Shown piece after piece: positions 43,918 to 56,665 of a stretch of 64,000 bases of DNA. This DNA comes from Asterella californica (taxonomy: Eukaryota; Streptophyta; Marchantiopsida; Marchantiales; Aytoniaceae). The stretch's first letter is position 1. Every line of letters begins with the position of its first letter. A program made the position numbers and the translations under genes. The notes beneath the pieces are model-generated. The model was not told where the DNA came from and did not search any database. It worked only from the letters and a program-made list of their open reading frames with translations. The stretch lies in the NCBI GenBank assembly GCA_036924285.1, contig JAYKYS010000005.1, positions 7,192,001-7,256,000 of the forward strand, in the 5' to 3' direction.

Positions 43918-46200
43918 CTTCTGAGCTGCAGTCGTCTTCTACAGCTGAGGTTCCTTTCCTTCGCGCTTCCCGGGGTCTGGTTCGTCTTCCTCGATATGGA
44001 GACAATCCGTACAATCCCCAAGATCTTTTTCTTCTACCGTGATGTGCTGTACCACTGCTAACTCGAGCTTAGAAGATGATGCAGCTTCTGCAGGAGGCGT
44101 GGTATCTGCAAATCTCACCATTTGTCGTGGCCGTAAGGTCTGAGGACAATTCCCTGTGAAATGACCGGCTTCCTTACAGTTCCCACACAAGGGCACTTGC
44201 CCAATCTGTCTTCTCGGATGAGGACAGGTGGATCACCAGTGTCCTGTCTCTCCACAATTATTGCACGCTCCAGGAAGAGGGTTGAGAGGTCGTTGTGATG
44301 AAGAAGGCTGCCAGGGTGTCCTGGTCTGTACATTGCTAGCTCTATCCTTCGGTACATAACGATTATATTGGGTGGGAGGCGTAGGAGTGAAGGGTTGTAT
44401 CGTCTCGATCCTATAGCAGGTTTCCCCACTGGGATCGTGTAGATATCCCTCATCGTCTTCTTCCCATCCTGCCCAGTTGACAGCTTGGTCCTGCGTACAC
44501 TGATCTCTGGTGTGTCCAGAAGAGTTACAAAGGTTGCACCAAAGGTTTGGCCGGGAAGCCGTAGGCTGCTTCCGCTTGTCCTTCTGGTTCAGAAGATGAA
44601 CTTTCAGGTCGGCAAACTGCTTCAGAACCTCATCGATGCGGGGATCAGGTGCAGACTGAATGATCTGAGTTTGAGGCATCTTCTGCACAACTTCCTCCCT
44701 TGCTCGCGTCTTCTCCTTCTTCTTCTTCCGCGTCTTCTTCTCTTGTTCAGATTCGGATTCTGAACTTTCGACAGTAGACTCTTCAGAAGTAGAGGCTGCT
44801 TCCGAATCACTGTTATCAGTTTCAGTGGACTTGGACTTCTTCTTGGACTTCCGAGAAGACTTCTTCGACTTCTTGGACTTCTTCGAGGTCTTCCCTTTAT
44901 CCTTCGTCATATTCCGAGTGATGCTCGAGGTTTCATACTGCTCGGCATGCTTCTGTACCTCCGCTAATCATCACCTCCTCCTCTTCTGTAGTACAATTCC
45001 ATATCCTGAGACAATCCTCCCAAGTACCAGTCCACAGCTTGCTGGGCACAGTAGCCGGGTCTTCCTTGGTTCTGAGGGATGTGATCCAAGAGATCTTCAA
45101 ATCTCTCGGTGTAATCCCTCAGTGTCTCTTTCTTCTTTCGTTCGAGCCTCTGAAGCTCTATGAGGGTCATACGATCGTAGCTCACTCCTCTGAATCTCTT
45201 CAGAAAAGCTGCCTTCAGAGTAGCCCAAGCGGCCATTACTACAACATCATCCAACGTTTTACTCATCCACTTCCTTCCTTTCCCTTTGATCAAACTGGGA
45301 AATACACGGAGTCTGTCAACATCAGCGTCTTCCTTGTTGGATCTAGAGATGGTTTCGAACATCGTGATGAAGTCGTCCGCATCATCATCATCGTCGTACG
45401 GATGGTACTTCTGCCGAGTGTGGGAAGCCCTGTTGACTGCCGGCTGGTGCGGCTGCCAACTTCTTTCTTCCTCAGGTCCAGGTGGTGGAGATGGTCTTCT
45501 CAAAGGTCCAGGCCTGTCTGAATCACGAAGATCGTCTTCTGAGCCAGAGCTACTGTCACTGCTACCTCCCGAGACATCTGGAACAATCTCCTCCAGTCTT
45601 CCCTCACCTTGAGAAGCTTCTCCCGCACTTGGGAAGACGTCTTCCGAGTAACCAGTACCGAAATCTACTTTATACACGTGATCACCCGGTTGGCTTCTGT
45701 CTTCGCCAAAGATTATGCTCGAGATGGAAGGCTCTTCCAACTCTACCGATCGGATCTTCCTGAGCTCTTCTTCTTTCCTTTGGTGTCTCAGGGTTATCCG
45801 CTGCTCCCTAGAAGCGGTTCGCTGGGGTGAGCTTACCCACTCAGGATCTTTACCCGTGCGTCTTCTGCTTCTTCCTCCGGTCGGAGGCATCCACCAGAGT
45901 ACTGAGAACAGATGTCTCTATCCTTCTACTACTAGATCTGGTAGACCAAATGACTGAACAACTGATCACAAGTTCAGAACGTCTTCTTCTCCTGCTTCTG
46001 GTTGCACTCACTGCAATCTTCCGAGATCGAGTCTTCCAAGGAGTTCTTGGAAGCAAGGAAGCGGCTTCTTCCAACTTCTCCTGATGTATCTTATCAGCTT
46101 CTGATTGCGGTTTCCGTCTTCTAGCAAGATAGAGTCCCACAACACATTCAACTACAATCGAAGTTAGTTCGAAACGAACCTAACTAATGGCACACAGATC
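43918..46200 (-). pseudogene. gag: A2 gag, few stops
   Basis: Minus strand from about 46,140: Arg-rich start, a shift near 45,880, then 45,890-44,964 open with VYKVDFGTGYSED, an acidic Ser/Asp stretch, and the capsid core MAAWATLKAAFLKRF...YCAQQAVDWYLGGL. A stop at 44,964 precedes 44,910-44,233, with a Lys/Ser linker and two knuckles, CNLCNSSGHTRDQC and CNNCGETGHW. A TGA at 44,231 replaces a Trp inside the second knuckle, and the third knuckle CGNCKEAGHFTGNC follows. Three knuckles in one gag is more than the usual one or two. Confidence 0.85.
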
Positions 46201-46234
46201 CAGGAAGCTTAGAATAGAAGTTACTAAGATGAAA

Positions 46235-46252
46235 TCTCCGGCAGCGGCGCCA
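46235..46252 (-). promoter_or_regulatory. Primer-binding site of A2, tRNA-Asp type
   Basis: TGGCGCCGCTGCCGGAGA on the minus strand, placed as in A1, with one further base changed at its end. Confidence 0.8.
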
Positions 46253-47892
46253 AAAATGGTTCCTCACTATATGTAGTGACGCAGGATTTCTCCTTTTGCC
46301 CATTTAGTATACAAGATATCGTTCCCACAGAGGATTTGCACAAGTAACGCTGCTCTAAGTTCTAAGATCTGTTCAAACACACAAACACACGGGTTTTGCC
46401 TAGAAATCCCGTCTTCTCACAAAACCACACAAAACAACACGTCTTCCAGACACGCCAAATGGTGCTCTGGACCCAAACAAACAACTACCAACTAAAATAT
46501 CACACAACTATTCACAGAGAAGCTCGGGAAGACGATCTTCCTGCTTCCAGGTTGCTTCTTCCGGTCTTCTCGATACCGTCTTCCCGAAACGATTCTCGTC
46601 TTCTGGGGGTTTAGCTCGTCTTCTCACACCTCCAGAAGGCTGTCCGGCTTCGCAGAAGTCGACTAGTAACAGTCGTTACACCTTATTCTCACACTCACAT
46701 TCCATCGGGTTGGATAAATCACAGGGTGTATGCCCCCTGTAGCCTTCCCAGGCTTCTGCCTACGGAAGTTGTCTTCCTGTAGCGCTACAACGACATTCAT
46801 CTTCACGGAAGCTCAATAGAAGTATCGGAAGCTCACTAGAAGAAGATAAGAAGATGGGGAAGATGAAGGAAGATGGGAAGAAGAAGAAATCCAAACAAGA
46901 GAAAACAGGGTGAAAAAGGGCAATTAAGATTCCGACAGGCTTCTAGACCGGATCCTGACTAACAAGCCATCCCTGCTTGTAATAGTTTGGGGAAGAAGAC
47001 AACAAACGTGAGTACTGTAGCACCGTCTTCTACTCGAGGATGTCGTCTTTTGTTGCGGGAAGAAGTCTTCTTTCTTCTTCACTTCGCTGCTCTGACTGCT
47101 CTGTCTTCTGGGAACACTTATCCAAAAGACCGTTCGTACGTAGATCCCAAGTGCTCTACTGAACGAGTCAAGCTACACTTCCACAACTGTTGACATTCAC
47201 CGCCACTCAAGAAGAACACTTCCCATGCACAATTGGGAGCGAATTCAATAAATTCCACCACCCAGAAGACATGAGCGAAGCTGCTGCACTCAAATCCACA
47301 ATCTATTCCCCGAGAAGAAGTCACAATGGCATTGGGAAGCTCACTCCCGCTACTTCCTGCGTCTACTCCTCGACACACCAGCCCAGCCAACAGGACTGCA
47401 CGAGGATGCCGTTCCCTGTTCCTGGACTGTCCACTACCTCTATCTACATCTTCGAACCACTGCTGGTGCGAGTATGCAGACCCCTCCTGTATATTCCAAG
47501 ACTATTCGTATGTTTCCAACAACGGGTGTAGTGCGCTAAGACTGTCTCTGCTCTAATGTGTCTCGCCTGCCTGCCTGTAGAATCGGTGTGTATGTTCAGT
47601 TACTGCCGAATTCTACAGAACTGGCAGAGCTCTCAGAGAGCTTTTCTCCTACTTAACCATCTGCCTCGAGAGTCAGGGGAGGCGACCACCAGGGAGAGAG
47701 AGAGAGCCGCTGACAAGAGGTTGTCACCTCACATGCATGCGGTCCCTCTTTCCAATTAGCCCTCCACTGTGTTACTCCTACGCTACCTATGCTGCCACAT
47801 GGGGTCCTAACTATTTTTACATGGAAAACTGCCACCCTTAAGATAGCATGTCCAATCCTACTAAATCTGGAAGTGTCGATTGAGTTTGCTAA

Positions 47893-49255
47893 CTACTCTG
47901 ATTGCTCGGTGGCAATCTCTACATGATCTGCTCCTACCGGAGCTACTACCTCGACTTCTGATGGGCTGGGAAGCCCTGCACTTACCTCGGGTACCACTGA
48001 GGTAGCTTCCCTCTCCTCGCTCTTCGCTGGCCCTGCTATTTCTGCGGCTGCGTCTTCCTCGGCTTCGACTTCGGAAGACGAAATGGTCTTCTGGGAAGAC
48101 GAGTCGAATGGTGCGTCTTCTGTCTTCTGAGGCACAGATGCAGTACTAGGGACCATGGCGATCTCATGGGGGTCCGGGGAAGTCGCTTCCTCCACGCGGA
48201 ATACCTGGGAAGACAGCTCGTCTTCCTGTCTTCCAGAAGACATCATGTCTTCCGGGGCGTCTTCTGGAGTCTTCTCGTCTTCCAACGCTGTCACCACCAA
48301 GTGTACAGCGAGATCGAACTCCTCCTTCTCCATTCCGGATCCAGTCGAGGATGCTGGGGCTTGAGAAGATGCGGTTGCAGGTGTCGGAAGTGAGGGAAGA
48401 CCATAAAGTGTCTTCACTCCTTCTATCTGTCTATCCAGGTACCTGAACATGCTATCTCTGCATTCCACCAACCTCGTCTTGGACCCGCTGTCCCATTCCC
48501 TAGCTAAGGTAAGTAACTTCTTACTCGCGGTGAAGTTGAACTTCTTCCGAAGTGCTTCTACCGAATGAGCTAGCATCTTCCGCGCACGAACCTCCGCTGC
48601 TTCCCTCTGCGTCTTCTCCACTGCAGCTCGTGCTTCTGCGGCTTCTCGCTGCATCTTCCAAGTGGTCTGCTCTTCTGCGAGGGTAGTGATCTTCTCCCGT
48701 ACTCGGAGAACTTCCTGATCACGCTGTTGAACTCACGTCTGCAACTCCTGGTTGCTCTTCCGAAGTTGCATCGACTCCTTGGCAGAAGCGGCTGCTTCCG
48801 CCTTGTACCTGGCTGCAAGCTTCTCCGTAGTGCGGAGACTAGCTTCCAGAGACTCCGTCTTCTGCTGGCTGTCTTCCTGTCGCAGCAAGGTGCGCAGGCC
48901 GAATCCAGGCTGTAAGGGCTTCTCCTGTGCCCTCGCTGTCCTTTCCAGCAACTCCATAGCGGGCTGGATCTCCTTCTGGAAGTAGGCACTGAACTCCTCC
49001 AGTCGTCTTCTTGCAGAAGACAAGTTCATCCCCACCACTCGCTCGAGGGTGTCGACTTCGTCTTCCAGAGGCAAGGGAGCCTCTTCCACCACTACGGCCT
49101 TCATCTTCTGCGCACGAGAAGAAGCTATTCTTCTCATCTTCTGGGGTGGAAGACTCCTCGTGGCAGGAGCGGCTCTCCTCTATGCGCTTCCTCGCATCGC
49201 AGTGGGAGTACCCATCCATCCTTCGTCTTCTGGAGTCTTCGGAAGACTCCCAGGT
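47893..49255 (-). pseudogene. ORF1 in A2 LTR, one nonsense codon
   Basis: From about 49,255 the sense reads through MDGYSH-type residues in a shifted frame, then MRRIASSRAQKMKAVVVEE and MNLSSARRRLEEFSAYFQKE (49,137-48,733), with a TGA at about 48,733 where CGA would be Arg. It continues in the same frame to 47,893 through the coiled coil, KKFNFTASKKLLTLARE, FDLAVHLVVTALEDEK and a Glu/Ala/Val tail ending ATEQSE. This is the best-preserved C-terminal half, about 410 codons. The N-terminal globular part is deleted. Confidence 0.8.
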
Positions 49256-49297
49256 GTTACAGAAGCTGTCTTCTGTCCGATCGGGTACTCAGCGATC

Positions 49298-49343
49298 GTG
49301 AGGGTCCATTTCGGGTACTCAGAGACCCGAAATGGACCCTCAC
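49298..49343. repeat. Perfect 19-bp inverted repeat, 8-base loop
   Basis: GTGAGGGTCCATTTCGGGT (49,298-49,316) and its exact complement (49,325-49,343) flank ACTCAGAG. It lies exactly at the deletion joint between the upstream LTR part and ORF1. In other A LTRs this sequence (for example 666-684) occurs once only. Confidence 0.9.
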
Positions 49344-50698
49344 GTCTTCTCGCTCATTTTGCCAGCCTTTCAGTCTTCTAGTTTCTCTAGGAAGATGTGG
49401 AGTTGAGAAGCTTGGAAGACCGGGAGGCACAGGCCTAGTTCCCGAGTTCCAACTTCTCGAAATAACACAACAACTCACCACACCACTCAGGCTTCGTACC
49501 AAGTCGCTCTAAACACAAAAGCAAAGCAAATCCACTCTTGATACGAATTGTGTTCAGTCGACTTCCGAAGACAGTCTTCCGAAGATGTCTTCCGAAGACA
49601 GTCAAGTTCAAGAAGCGTCTTCCGAAGATGTTCCCACCTTCCGAATCATCTTCTGTTCCAAGTTTCGGGGATAGAGAGGTATGGGTGTAGGGAAATTGAT
49701 AGTTGGGGTCTCCAATTTGAGGGCTAGGAGTAGGGAAGCTCGAATTGAGCTCGGGAAGAAGCAAGGAGATGTCTCGACAGAAATTGGGCAGCGCTTCCGC
49801 GCCCAATGTCTCAATAGGAAGAATGGGGGTGGGGTAATCGATCAGGCTGCCTGCACACAATCAAGGAAGCGCTGGGAGTACCAAGAAAAGGCGAGAAGAA
49901 GTGGGAGGGGAAAAGAACAGGGGGAAGAACCTCTACAGTCTTCTTTGGTTCCCCGAGTTGTCTTCGACCTCCGCGCGCTTCTGGCTCTTGTCCTAGCTTC
50001 CAATGCGACTCCACACGACTGCGCCTGCTGTCAATTTCGGTCCACACCTCGATTCCACCTCTGCTTCTACTCGCCACTCTTCACTGTCAACTTCTCGGAA
50101 GCTCCACAGAAACGTCTTCGCTTTCTCTGTTGTTTGTGCTCCCGCAATTTGATCTCACCCTTCGACTAGCTGCCAACTTACTCTCTCCTACCTCGATGTC
50201 TTACTCGATTCCTCTCTCAATGCTAGCTCAAAGTTCACTCTCTCAATCGATCTTCTTCAGGCGCACTGTGCTGCGGGAAGTTGGAAGGTGGCTAATGTGC
50301 TTCCTCACGCATCTTCCCCGCAGATTAGGGGTTCTCGTCCTTGGTGTCTTCCTGACCTACCTACCTATTCGGTGCGCTCCAGTAGGTACACCCACTGTCT
50401 TATCTGAAAACTCGTGGTTGATCCTTCGCGGTCGCTGTCTTCTGGAAGATAGATGTCTTCCGCCGTCTTCCCATCTTCCACTGTCTTCTCATCTTCTGAA
50501 GACGCAACTGAGAAGATGATCTTCCGAAGACGGTCGTCTTCTGAAGAAGTCAACTTCTTATTACAACCAGCTCTTAAGATCATCTTCCTGTTAAGGAAGA
50601 CGTAACCTTAAGTAACAACGCTTCTTCAGTTATACAAACAAGTCATTATCCTTAAAAATTTCAAAAATTCGTGCATCTTGTAATTTGTGGGCACCACA

Positions 50699-52402
50699 AT
50701 CAAGGAGTAGGTGTAGGTAATTCGAGATAACCGGAGGCATTAACCTAAATCACATGGAAGATACGGGACGAAACGCATTAGCACAAAAACGGTCGTATGC
50801 TTCCCGTACTAAAGGTCGACTGCGCCTTAGGGATCAATTGCAATCCAAGCATCGAAATAGGTTGTGAAAGCAAGAAGAGTTGAAATTGGGAGCAAACAAG
50901 ATCAAATTGAGGCAAGAGAGAGAGCGAGGCTGATTTTACCAAGTAGGAGTAGATTCGAGCTGAAGCAAGAAATCGAGGATCGATTAGGAACCAGAGAGAA
51001 GCTTCGGGAACAAAAGCGAGAATCGATTGTAGCAGTAGAGGGGCGCAGCTCAAGATTGATGACAGAAGCAGGATCATGGTACAACATCGAAGGTGGAACT
51101 GAAGATTGGAAGCGCGCGGAAGACTGACAGTGCAACAGAAACAGCCGGAAGCAGTATTGAGGTTCTTCCCGTGTTCTTTTCTCTTTCTCACCGCTTCTCA
51201 TCTCTGATTTAATGTCCCTCGTGCTTCCTCACTCGTTTGCAAGAACCTCATTGATCGATTTCCCTACCCTGAAATTCCTTCTGTGAAAATTGGACACGGA
51301 AGTGCTGTCCAGTTTTTGACAGCCATCTTCCCACTTCTTCTCAAGTTGGAATCGAGCTTCCCCATCTCCCGTTCTCAAATTTGATCACCTGACTATCAAT
51401 TTCTTTATCCTACAGAGTCTTTGTCCCGAATCCATGGACAGAAGACACTTCTGAAGATCTGAACGTCTTCGGAAGACGACTGAGTGCAATTCGTATCAAG
51501 ATTGGATTGGATTGGGTTTTGTGTTGAGAGAAGCTTGGTACAAATCCTAAGTGAACTGGTGAGTTGATTGTTGTTTCGAGAAGCTAGAAATTGGGAACCA
51601 GTCCTGTGCCTCTCAATCTTCCCGTCTTCTCAAATCCACATCTAGAGAGACTAGAAGGTTGGAACGGCTGGCAAAATACACGAGAAGACGTGAGGGTCCT
51701 TTACGGGTCTCTTTTGTCCGACTCATAGTAGCATATTCCTTCTTCTTCCCAAACTTAGAAGAGAGTTGTGAGAAGCCTTGCTAGCAAAATCTGGAAGGAA
51801 TGGTCGAGGGTCATGTCTTCTCGTCATGCAGCAAGCTTCTTCTGAGCGTGTATGAGAGATAAGGAGTCAGAAGAATAGAGTATGAACATTCCGTGTCTGT
51901 TGTGAGGTTAGATTGCGTGTAGGAAGCTGAAGACAGGTGAGACCAGTGACGGGAAGCATGACTGCGTGGAGTCTTCCGAGTACGTCAGTTAAATCGGAAG
52001 TTGTCTCGGGAGTCTTCTTGGAGGTCACTGTCATCACAGGAGTCCGCAACCCTCTTATGAACCTTTTCGTATACTCTACTTCTCACGTATCTTGTATCTT
52101 CTGTTATGAAGTAAGATGAAATGCAAGGTGGGTTGTCTTCTTGGGAATCCATGCGATGCATTGCTTAGTTAAGATTGTTAAGATATAGCTCGGAAGACGA
52201 GAGGTACTTAGGAAGCACTATTAGAATCTCAGAAGACGGAATAGTTGTCTTCTGGACGACTAGATTCGTCTTTTGAGAGTGGAAGCTAACTTTGAGGACT
52301 TGGGAAGGACTAAACCTTCAACTCACAGCAAGTACGTGTGGCTTAGTGTAACAGAGTTCGAAGTATGTCGATGAATCCTCGAGGGTTGGTGTTACCAGCC
52401 GC
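50699..52402 (+). repeat. A LTR fragment, sense, start missing
   Basis: It starts at ATCAAGGAGTAGG directly after the A2 LTR start and runs through the upstream LTR part to the ORF1 start region (ATGTCGATGAATCCTCGAGGG near 52,364), where the E LTR inserted after CCAGCCGC. 50,699-52,151 duplicates 38,255-39,707. No intact genes; only the first dozen codons of ORF1 remain. Confidence 0.85.
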
Positions 52403-54723
52403 TGTCGTGTCGTGGACCGACTCTAAGATGAAAATCAAATTTCGGATGTTATCGCTCCAAAGACACTCATGGGAAAAGCAAGCTAGGCCTCAGCTTACGA
52501 TCTTTTTGCACAACTTTGGATCTTCATTTTCATTACATCGATGGATAGAGCTCGTTGTCAACTTTCCATGGACACTTCGTCTACTTCATTTGGACGCCTA
52601 GTGGAGAAGTTACATGACTCAAAAGATGGGTAAAACAAGCTAAGCTCTAGCTTACGGGCTTTTGGCACGACTTCAGATCTTCACTTTCATCGCATCAATG
52701 GGTAGAGCTCGTTGTCAGCTTTCCATAGGCACTTTGTCTACTTCATTTGGATGTCTAGTGGAGAAGTTACGAGACTCGAAAGATGAGAAAATCAAGTTGG
52801 GCTTTAGTTTACTTTGCTGACTGGGTATTTGTAGCTCCAGACGCTATACTAAAGATGCAAAGGCCCTGCTTACTCATAATCTGTGAATTCTTGTACGTAC
52901 AGCGACTGACGTAAGGGGGCAGCTTAAGGAGTTAGTTTGCACCTACGACCTCTAAGCGGACAGTTCGGGAGATTTGGAGGTCCAATGCAAACACGCAAGG
53001 CGTCGTTGGGTTCAGATCTGTGCAGGCTACGCGTTGATTAAGACGGTTTGTGACGAGGCAGATCGAGGAGTGTGTACTGAGAGATATTGAGACGTAAGAA
53101 GGAGATGTTCCGGAGTCCAAACTTTTTGTCCTTGGATCCATCGGGATCAGAACGCCGAGTTCTTCAGGAAATTGAAGATGATATGAAGTTTCATCGGGCG
53201 GTTTGGGAGTTCTGAGTGAGATTGGCTCGCAGGGAAGCACTTACTTCAGGTTTTCGTCGCTTGTGACTTGAGATTGGGTTGTTCTTCACGATCGGTGAGC
53301 CAAGCTCTTCGTTCTTGGTGCTTACGTGATCAGGAGTCTTCAGCTAAGCATAAGAGAAAACTTGTACGTACAGCAACTGATGTAAGGGGCAGCTTAAGGG
53401 TTTAGCTTGCGTCTACGACTTATCAGCGGACGATTCGAGAGATTTGGAGATCGAATGCAAACGTGCAAGACGTCATTGGGTTCACATTTGTGCAGGCTAC
53501 GTGTTGGTTAAGATGGTTCATGAAGAGACGGATCGGGGAGTGTGTACTGGGAGAGATTGAGACGTAGAAAGAGAATTTGGAGTGCTTCAGTAACTTGTGA
53601 AGGAGAGTTGGATCGTTCACACCGTTCCGGAGTCCAAACTTGCTGTCCATTGTTCCATCGGGATCAGAACACCAAGTTCTTCAGGAAATTTAAGACGATG
53701 TGAAGTTTCATCGGGCGGTTTGGGAGTTCTGAGTGAAATTGACCCACAGGGAAGCGGTTGCGTCAGATTTTTCATCGCATGCGACCTGAAATTTGGTTGT
53801 TCTTCACGATCGGTGAGCCAAGTTCTTCGTCCTTGGTGCCTACGCGATCATGGAGTCATCATCTACATATAAGAGAAGACCGTATGTGGATTGGGTTGTT
53901 GGTTTGGATGTGGTGAGCGAGTTGAGCTGCATGGAGTCGATTTACGTCAGTTTTTTGCATCCTATGACCAAATTTCTTGCGTGGTTTTGCGAGGGGAACT
54001 CCAAACAGCTTGTTTGGAGTCTTGGTGGGTTCAGGGTAACTAGATCTACCTATCGGAGAAAACGGATATCAGATCAGATGATCCACTTGGGCGGTTTTAA
54101 GCCATAGGGAGGAAATTTTGAAGATTCAGTCATCTACGACCGAAAATCGACAGTATCTCGACTGTCACGAGTCGGATCAGAAGGATTCTTGGACCAACGG
54201 AGTCAAGGAAGAAGACCCTATCAACATCTGAAGACCATTTGGCGAAAAGAGAAAGTTCTAAGATATATCTTTTTTGATACATTCGCTACGGTTTTGTCCT
54301 CTAGAGTTTGTTAGAGATCTAGTTGGCTATGTACCGCTTGTGGTAGCTAGCTTTAGCTGAGAGCTTGTACATGAATGTTGTTTAGACTTGGGTTTGAATT
54401 GTGTGATATTGAGGCAGCTCTTTTTGTTAGCAAAGAAATGTTTCTCTTGCTTTGAACTACGCTTGAATAGTTTTGGGTCTAGGTTGAGATTCAGGGACTC
54501 GTTTTAAGGGGTTTGAAGCATATTACAGATCGTTCTGGTCTGTTTCTCAGTTTTTTGTTCTTAGGGTTAAAGAACCGGCAGTGTATATACATCGGGAGTT
54601 GGTATATATTATGACACTCGTTTTCGTGCTTGTTTTTCTCTTTCTTGTTTCTGTTCAGCACACCACATCTCTACAGCTAGGAACCTCACGTTTTCCTTGA
54701 CATCCTTCACGTAAAATCTGACA
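52403..54723 (+). repeat. 5' LTR of E with internal tandem repeats
   Basis: TGTCGTGTCGTGGACC...AAATCTGACA, 2,321 bases. It holds two units of roughly 150-170 bases near 52,480-52,800 (landmarks CATCGATGGATAGAGCTCG and GGACGCCTAGTGGAGAAGTTA) and two units of roughly 460-520 bases at 52,893-53,875 (landmarks TGTACGTACAGC, GGAGATTTGGAG, CCATCGGGATCAGAAC). The frames inside follow the repeats and do not look like genes. Confidence 0.8.
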
Positions 54724-54732
54724 TGATAACGG

Positions 54733-54750
54733 TGGTGAACTCGACGTGAA
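54733..54750 (+). promoter_or_regulatory. Primer-binding site of E, tRNA-Trp-like
   Basis: The identical 18-mer to B1 and B2, 9 bases after the LTR end, in a sequence otherwise unlike B. Confidence 0.6.
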
Positions 54751-54959
54751 TGTCCAAGGTCAAAAATTTCTGTTTTGGAACTTGAAAAGGAGATCATCAA
54801 GCATGAACGAGGATGAAGATAGATACGGTTGTTCGGGAGGATGCTACGGACCTAAGATGATGGATATTTAGAAGGTTGGGATCATGAGAGGATGGGAGGA
54901 TGGAACGTGCTATGACTATGGATGTGATGAACGAATCAAAGGGGATACAAGGGGTGTAG

Positions 54960-56465
54960 TTGGATGCAGCAACTGCACGTTTGTTTCAAGCCTTCACTTT
55001 GTTTTTGCGACAAGAGCAAGAGAACCAGCAAAATGAGACTTTGGAGACGAAGACGCTCTGAAGGGTGATCGACAAGCTTGATCTATTTGATGGGGAAGAC
55101 ATATCAAAGTACTTGAGATGTTACAAGACGGAGATGAATTTGGATCAGGTATCAGAGAAAGAGATGATCGAGACATTCGAACTCGCTGCGGTGTCTGAGA
55201 TAAGGGAGCATGTGAAGGGTCTAACAAAGTATTTTGAGAGGAGCTGGGATACATTTTCACATGCGCTGATGGAGGAATATTTCTTGGGAAACTCAGATCG
55301 AGTAATCAAGAAATCATTTTTGGTATGGGTCAACCGACCCAACAAGGGTTTACAGCCTACAGAGCTGTTAAAAGAGTTCGAAAGATAATTCTCTCAACTA
55401 TTTCGGGTGGACAAGTTAACCTTGGACACCTACAAGACAGAGTTGTTTCTTCAAGTTGCTGATGAACCATGGCAAGAGCGGTTGGAGCTACTTCTGGAGG
55501 ATGGAGATGAAGAAGAAGGGTTGACAAAGAATTGAGTGGTTGTGCATGAAGCGGTTGAGCTTCTTGTCTGGAGACATACAAGGGAAAGGATTACAAGTCG
55601 ACACATGTATCGCTGACTATCACACCAGTTCGGGTAGTATCTGAGGTTCAACCTCCAGTTGTGGTTGTAGAGAAGAAAGATCTAACCATCGAGGACCTAC
55701 TACAAAAGATGCAAGATCTACAAGCTAAGGTTACTAGGTTGGAGGATAAGAGATCGTCGACCAAGATGGTGCTTGTACCCAAACCAGCTTGGATACATCA
55801 GTGCGTGTGGTGTGATGATACTGACCATCAGCGAGAAGATTGCATCGACTTTGCAGAGTCTTGAGAGGTTATTTCTTGGGAGGATGGAAATGTTGGGTTC
55901 AGAAGTACATGTACTCTCCTTCAAGCCAACGTTGGTAAAAGAGGGATGAAGAAGTTTGTGGATGACTACTTTACGGCACATGCAGTTGTAGCTAGTGAAG
56001 CTACAAGTTATGATGCTAGGGTGGAGGAGATTGAGCATGATCTCCATATGGATGATTTGGATGAGCACGTGGATCCAAGCGAGCTCAAGTTGGATACTGC
56101 ATCCACGATGCAGAGCGAGAAGAAGAGATAAGAAGAGACTTCTTCAGGGAAGCAAGCTGGGGAGGATAAGGTTCAGCATGAAACTATTCTTTCACAACCG
56201 GAGGAGATGGTTGAGGTGCAGATAGTATATATGGGTGATCTGGTTCCAGACAAACAACAACCAGATATTGGTATGATGACGGATGTGAAGGGAGGTTAGG
56301 AGGAGCGCATTCAAGATGTCAAGGTTGGATTCATTTCACGGGAGGTCTTCGGTGCGTTTACAAGAGACGTCCATGATGTCACCATTGATATCATCAAGGA
56401 CGAACATGCTAAAGGTGAAAGAGAGTGGACAAATGCTCTCGAGGCTATGGGTATAGGATGATGGG
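54960..56465 (+). pseudogene. gag: E gag, decayed, homologous to B gag
   Basis: Remnant with at least six stops. Blocks shared with B gag in the same order: ARLFQAFTLFLRQEQ, DGEDISKYLRCYKTEMNLDQV, VIKKSFLVWVNRPNKGLQ, LTLDTYKTELFLQ, a CCHC knuckle CVWCDDTDHQREDC at about 55,803, GKRGMKKFVDD, and a tail VTIDIIKD. Stops include TGA near 55,050, TAA near 55,386, TGA near 55,533 (for Trp) and TGA near 55,862. It is too diverged from B to be a recent deletion derivative of the B copies here. Confidence 0.8.
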
Positions 56466-56560
56466 TAAGGATGGCTTACAGAGGAGAAGTCACTGCTGAA
56501 GCTGATTAGGGTTGGGAGGATGATGTTTGGAGGTTGTAAGAGTTTTCAGAAGAAGATATC

Positions 56561-56665
56561 AAGGAGGATGATGGTTGAAGAGGATATCATTGTACAAGGA
56601 GGATGATGGTTGAAGAAGATACCATTGTACAAGGAGGAAGATGATTGAAGAGGATGCAATTCTAC
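56561..56665 (+). repeat. Three 35-bp tandem units
   Basis: Units at 56,561-56,595, 56,596-56,630 and 56,631-56,665, each AAGGAGGA...GTAC or CTAC, with the first two differing at two positions and the third at more. It lies in the otherwise featureless E sequence (56,466-57,160), which holds no gene I can support. Confidence 0.85.

Larger units (their letters stand above)
39740..50698 (-). mobile_element. Ty3/gypsy retrotransposon A2, antisense, 3' LTR missing
   Basis: Minus-strand order: 5' LTR (50,698-46,272), tRNA-Asp primer site, gag, protease, RT, RNase H, integrase, ending at WMGPYRE near 39,745. The LTR start TGTGGTGCCC at 50,698 is followed outside by ATCAA, and the LTR end is at 46,272. 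It is the best-preserved A copy and serves as reference for A1. The 3' LTR is gone; a sense A LTR abuts instead. Confidence 0.9.
46272..50698 (-). repeat. 5' LTR of A2, internally deleted
   Basis: 4,427 bases from TGTGGTGCCC (50,698) to CACTACA (46,272). Compared with the reconstructed 5.7-kb LTR it lacks about 1.6 kb between about 49,320 (non-coding upstream part) and about 49,260 (ORF1), replaced by a perfect 19-bp hairpin at 49,298-49,343. The non-coding end part (46,272-47,892) has no genes. Confidence 0.8.
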
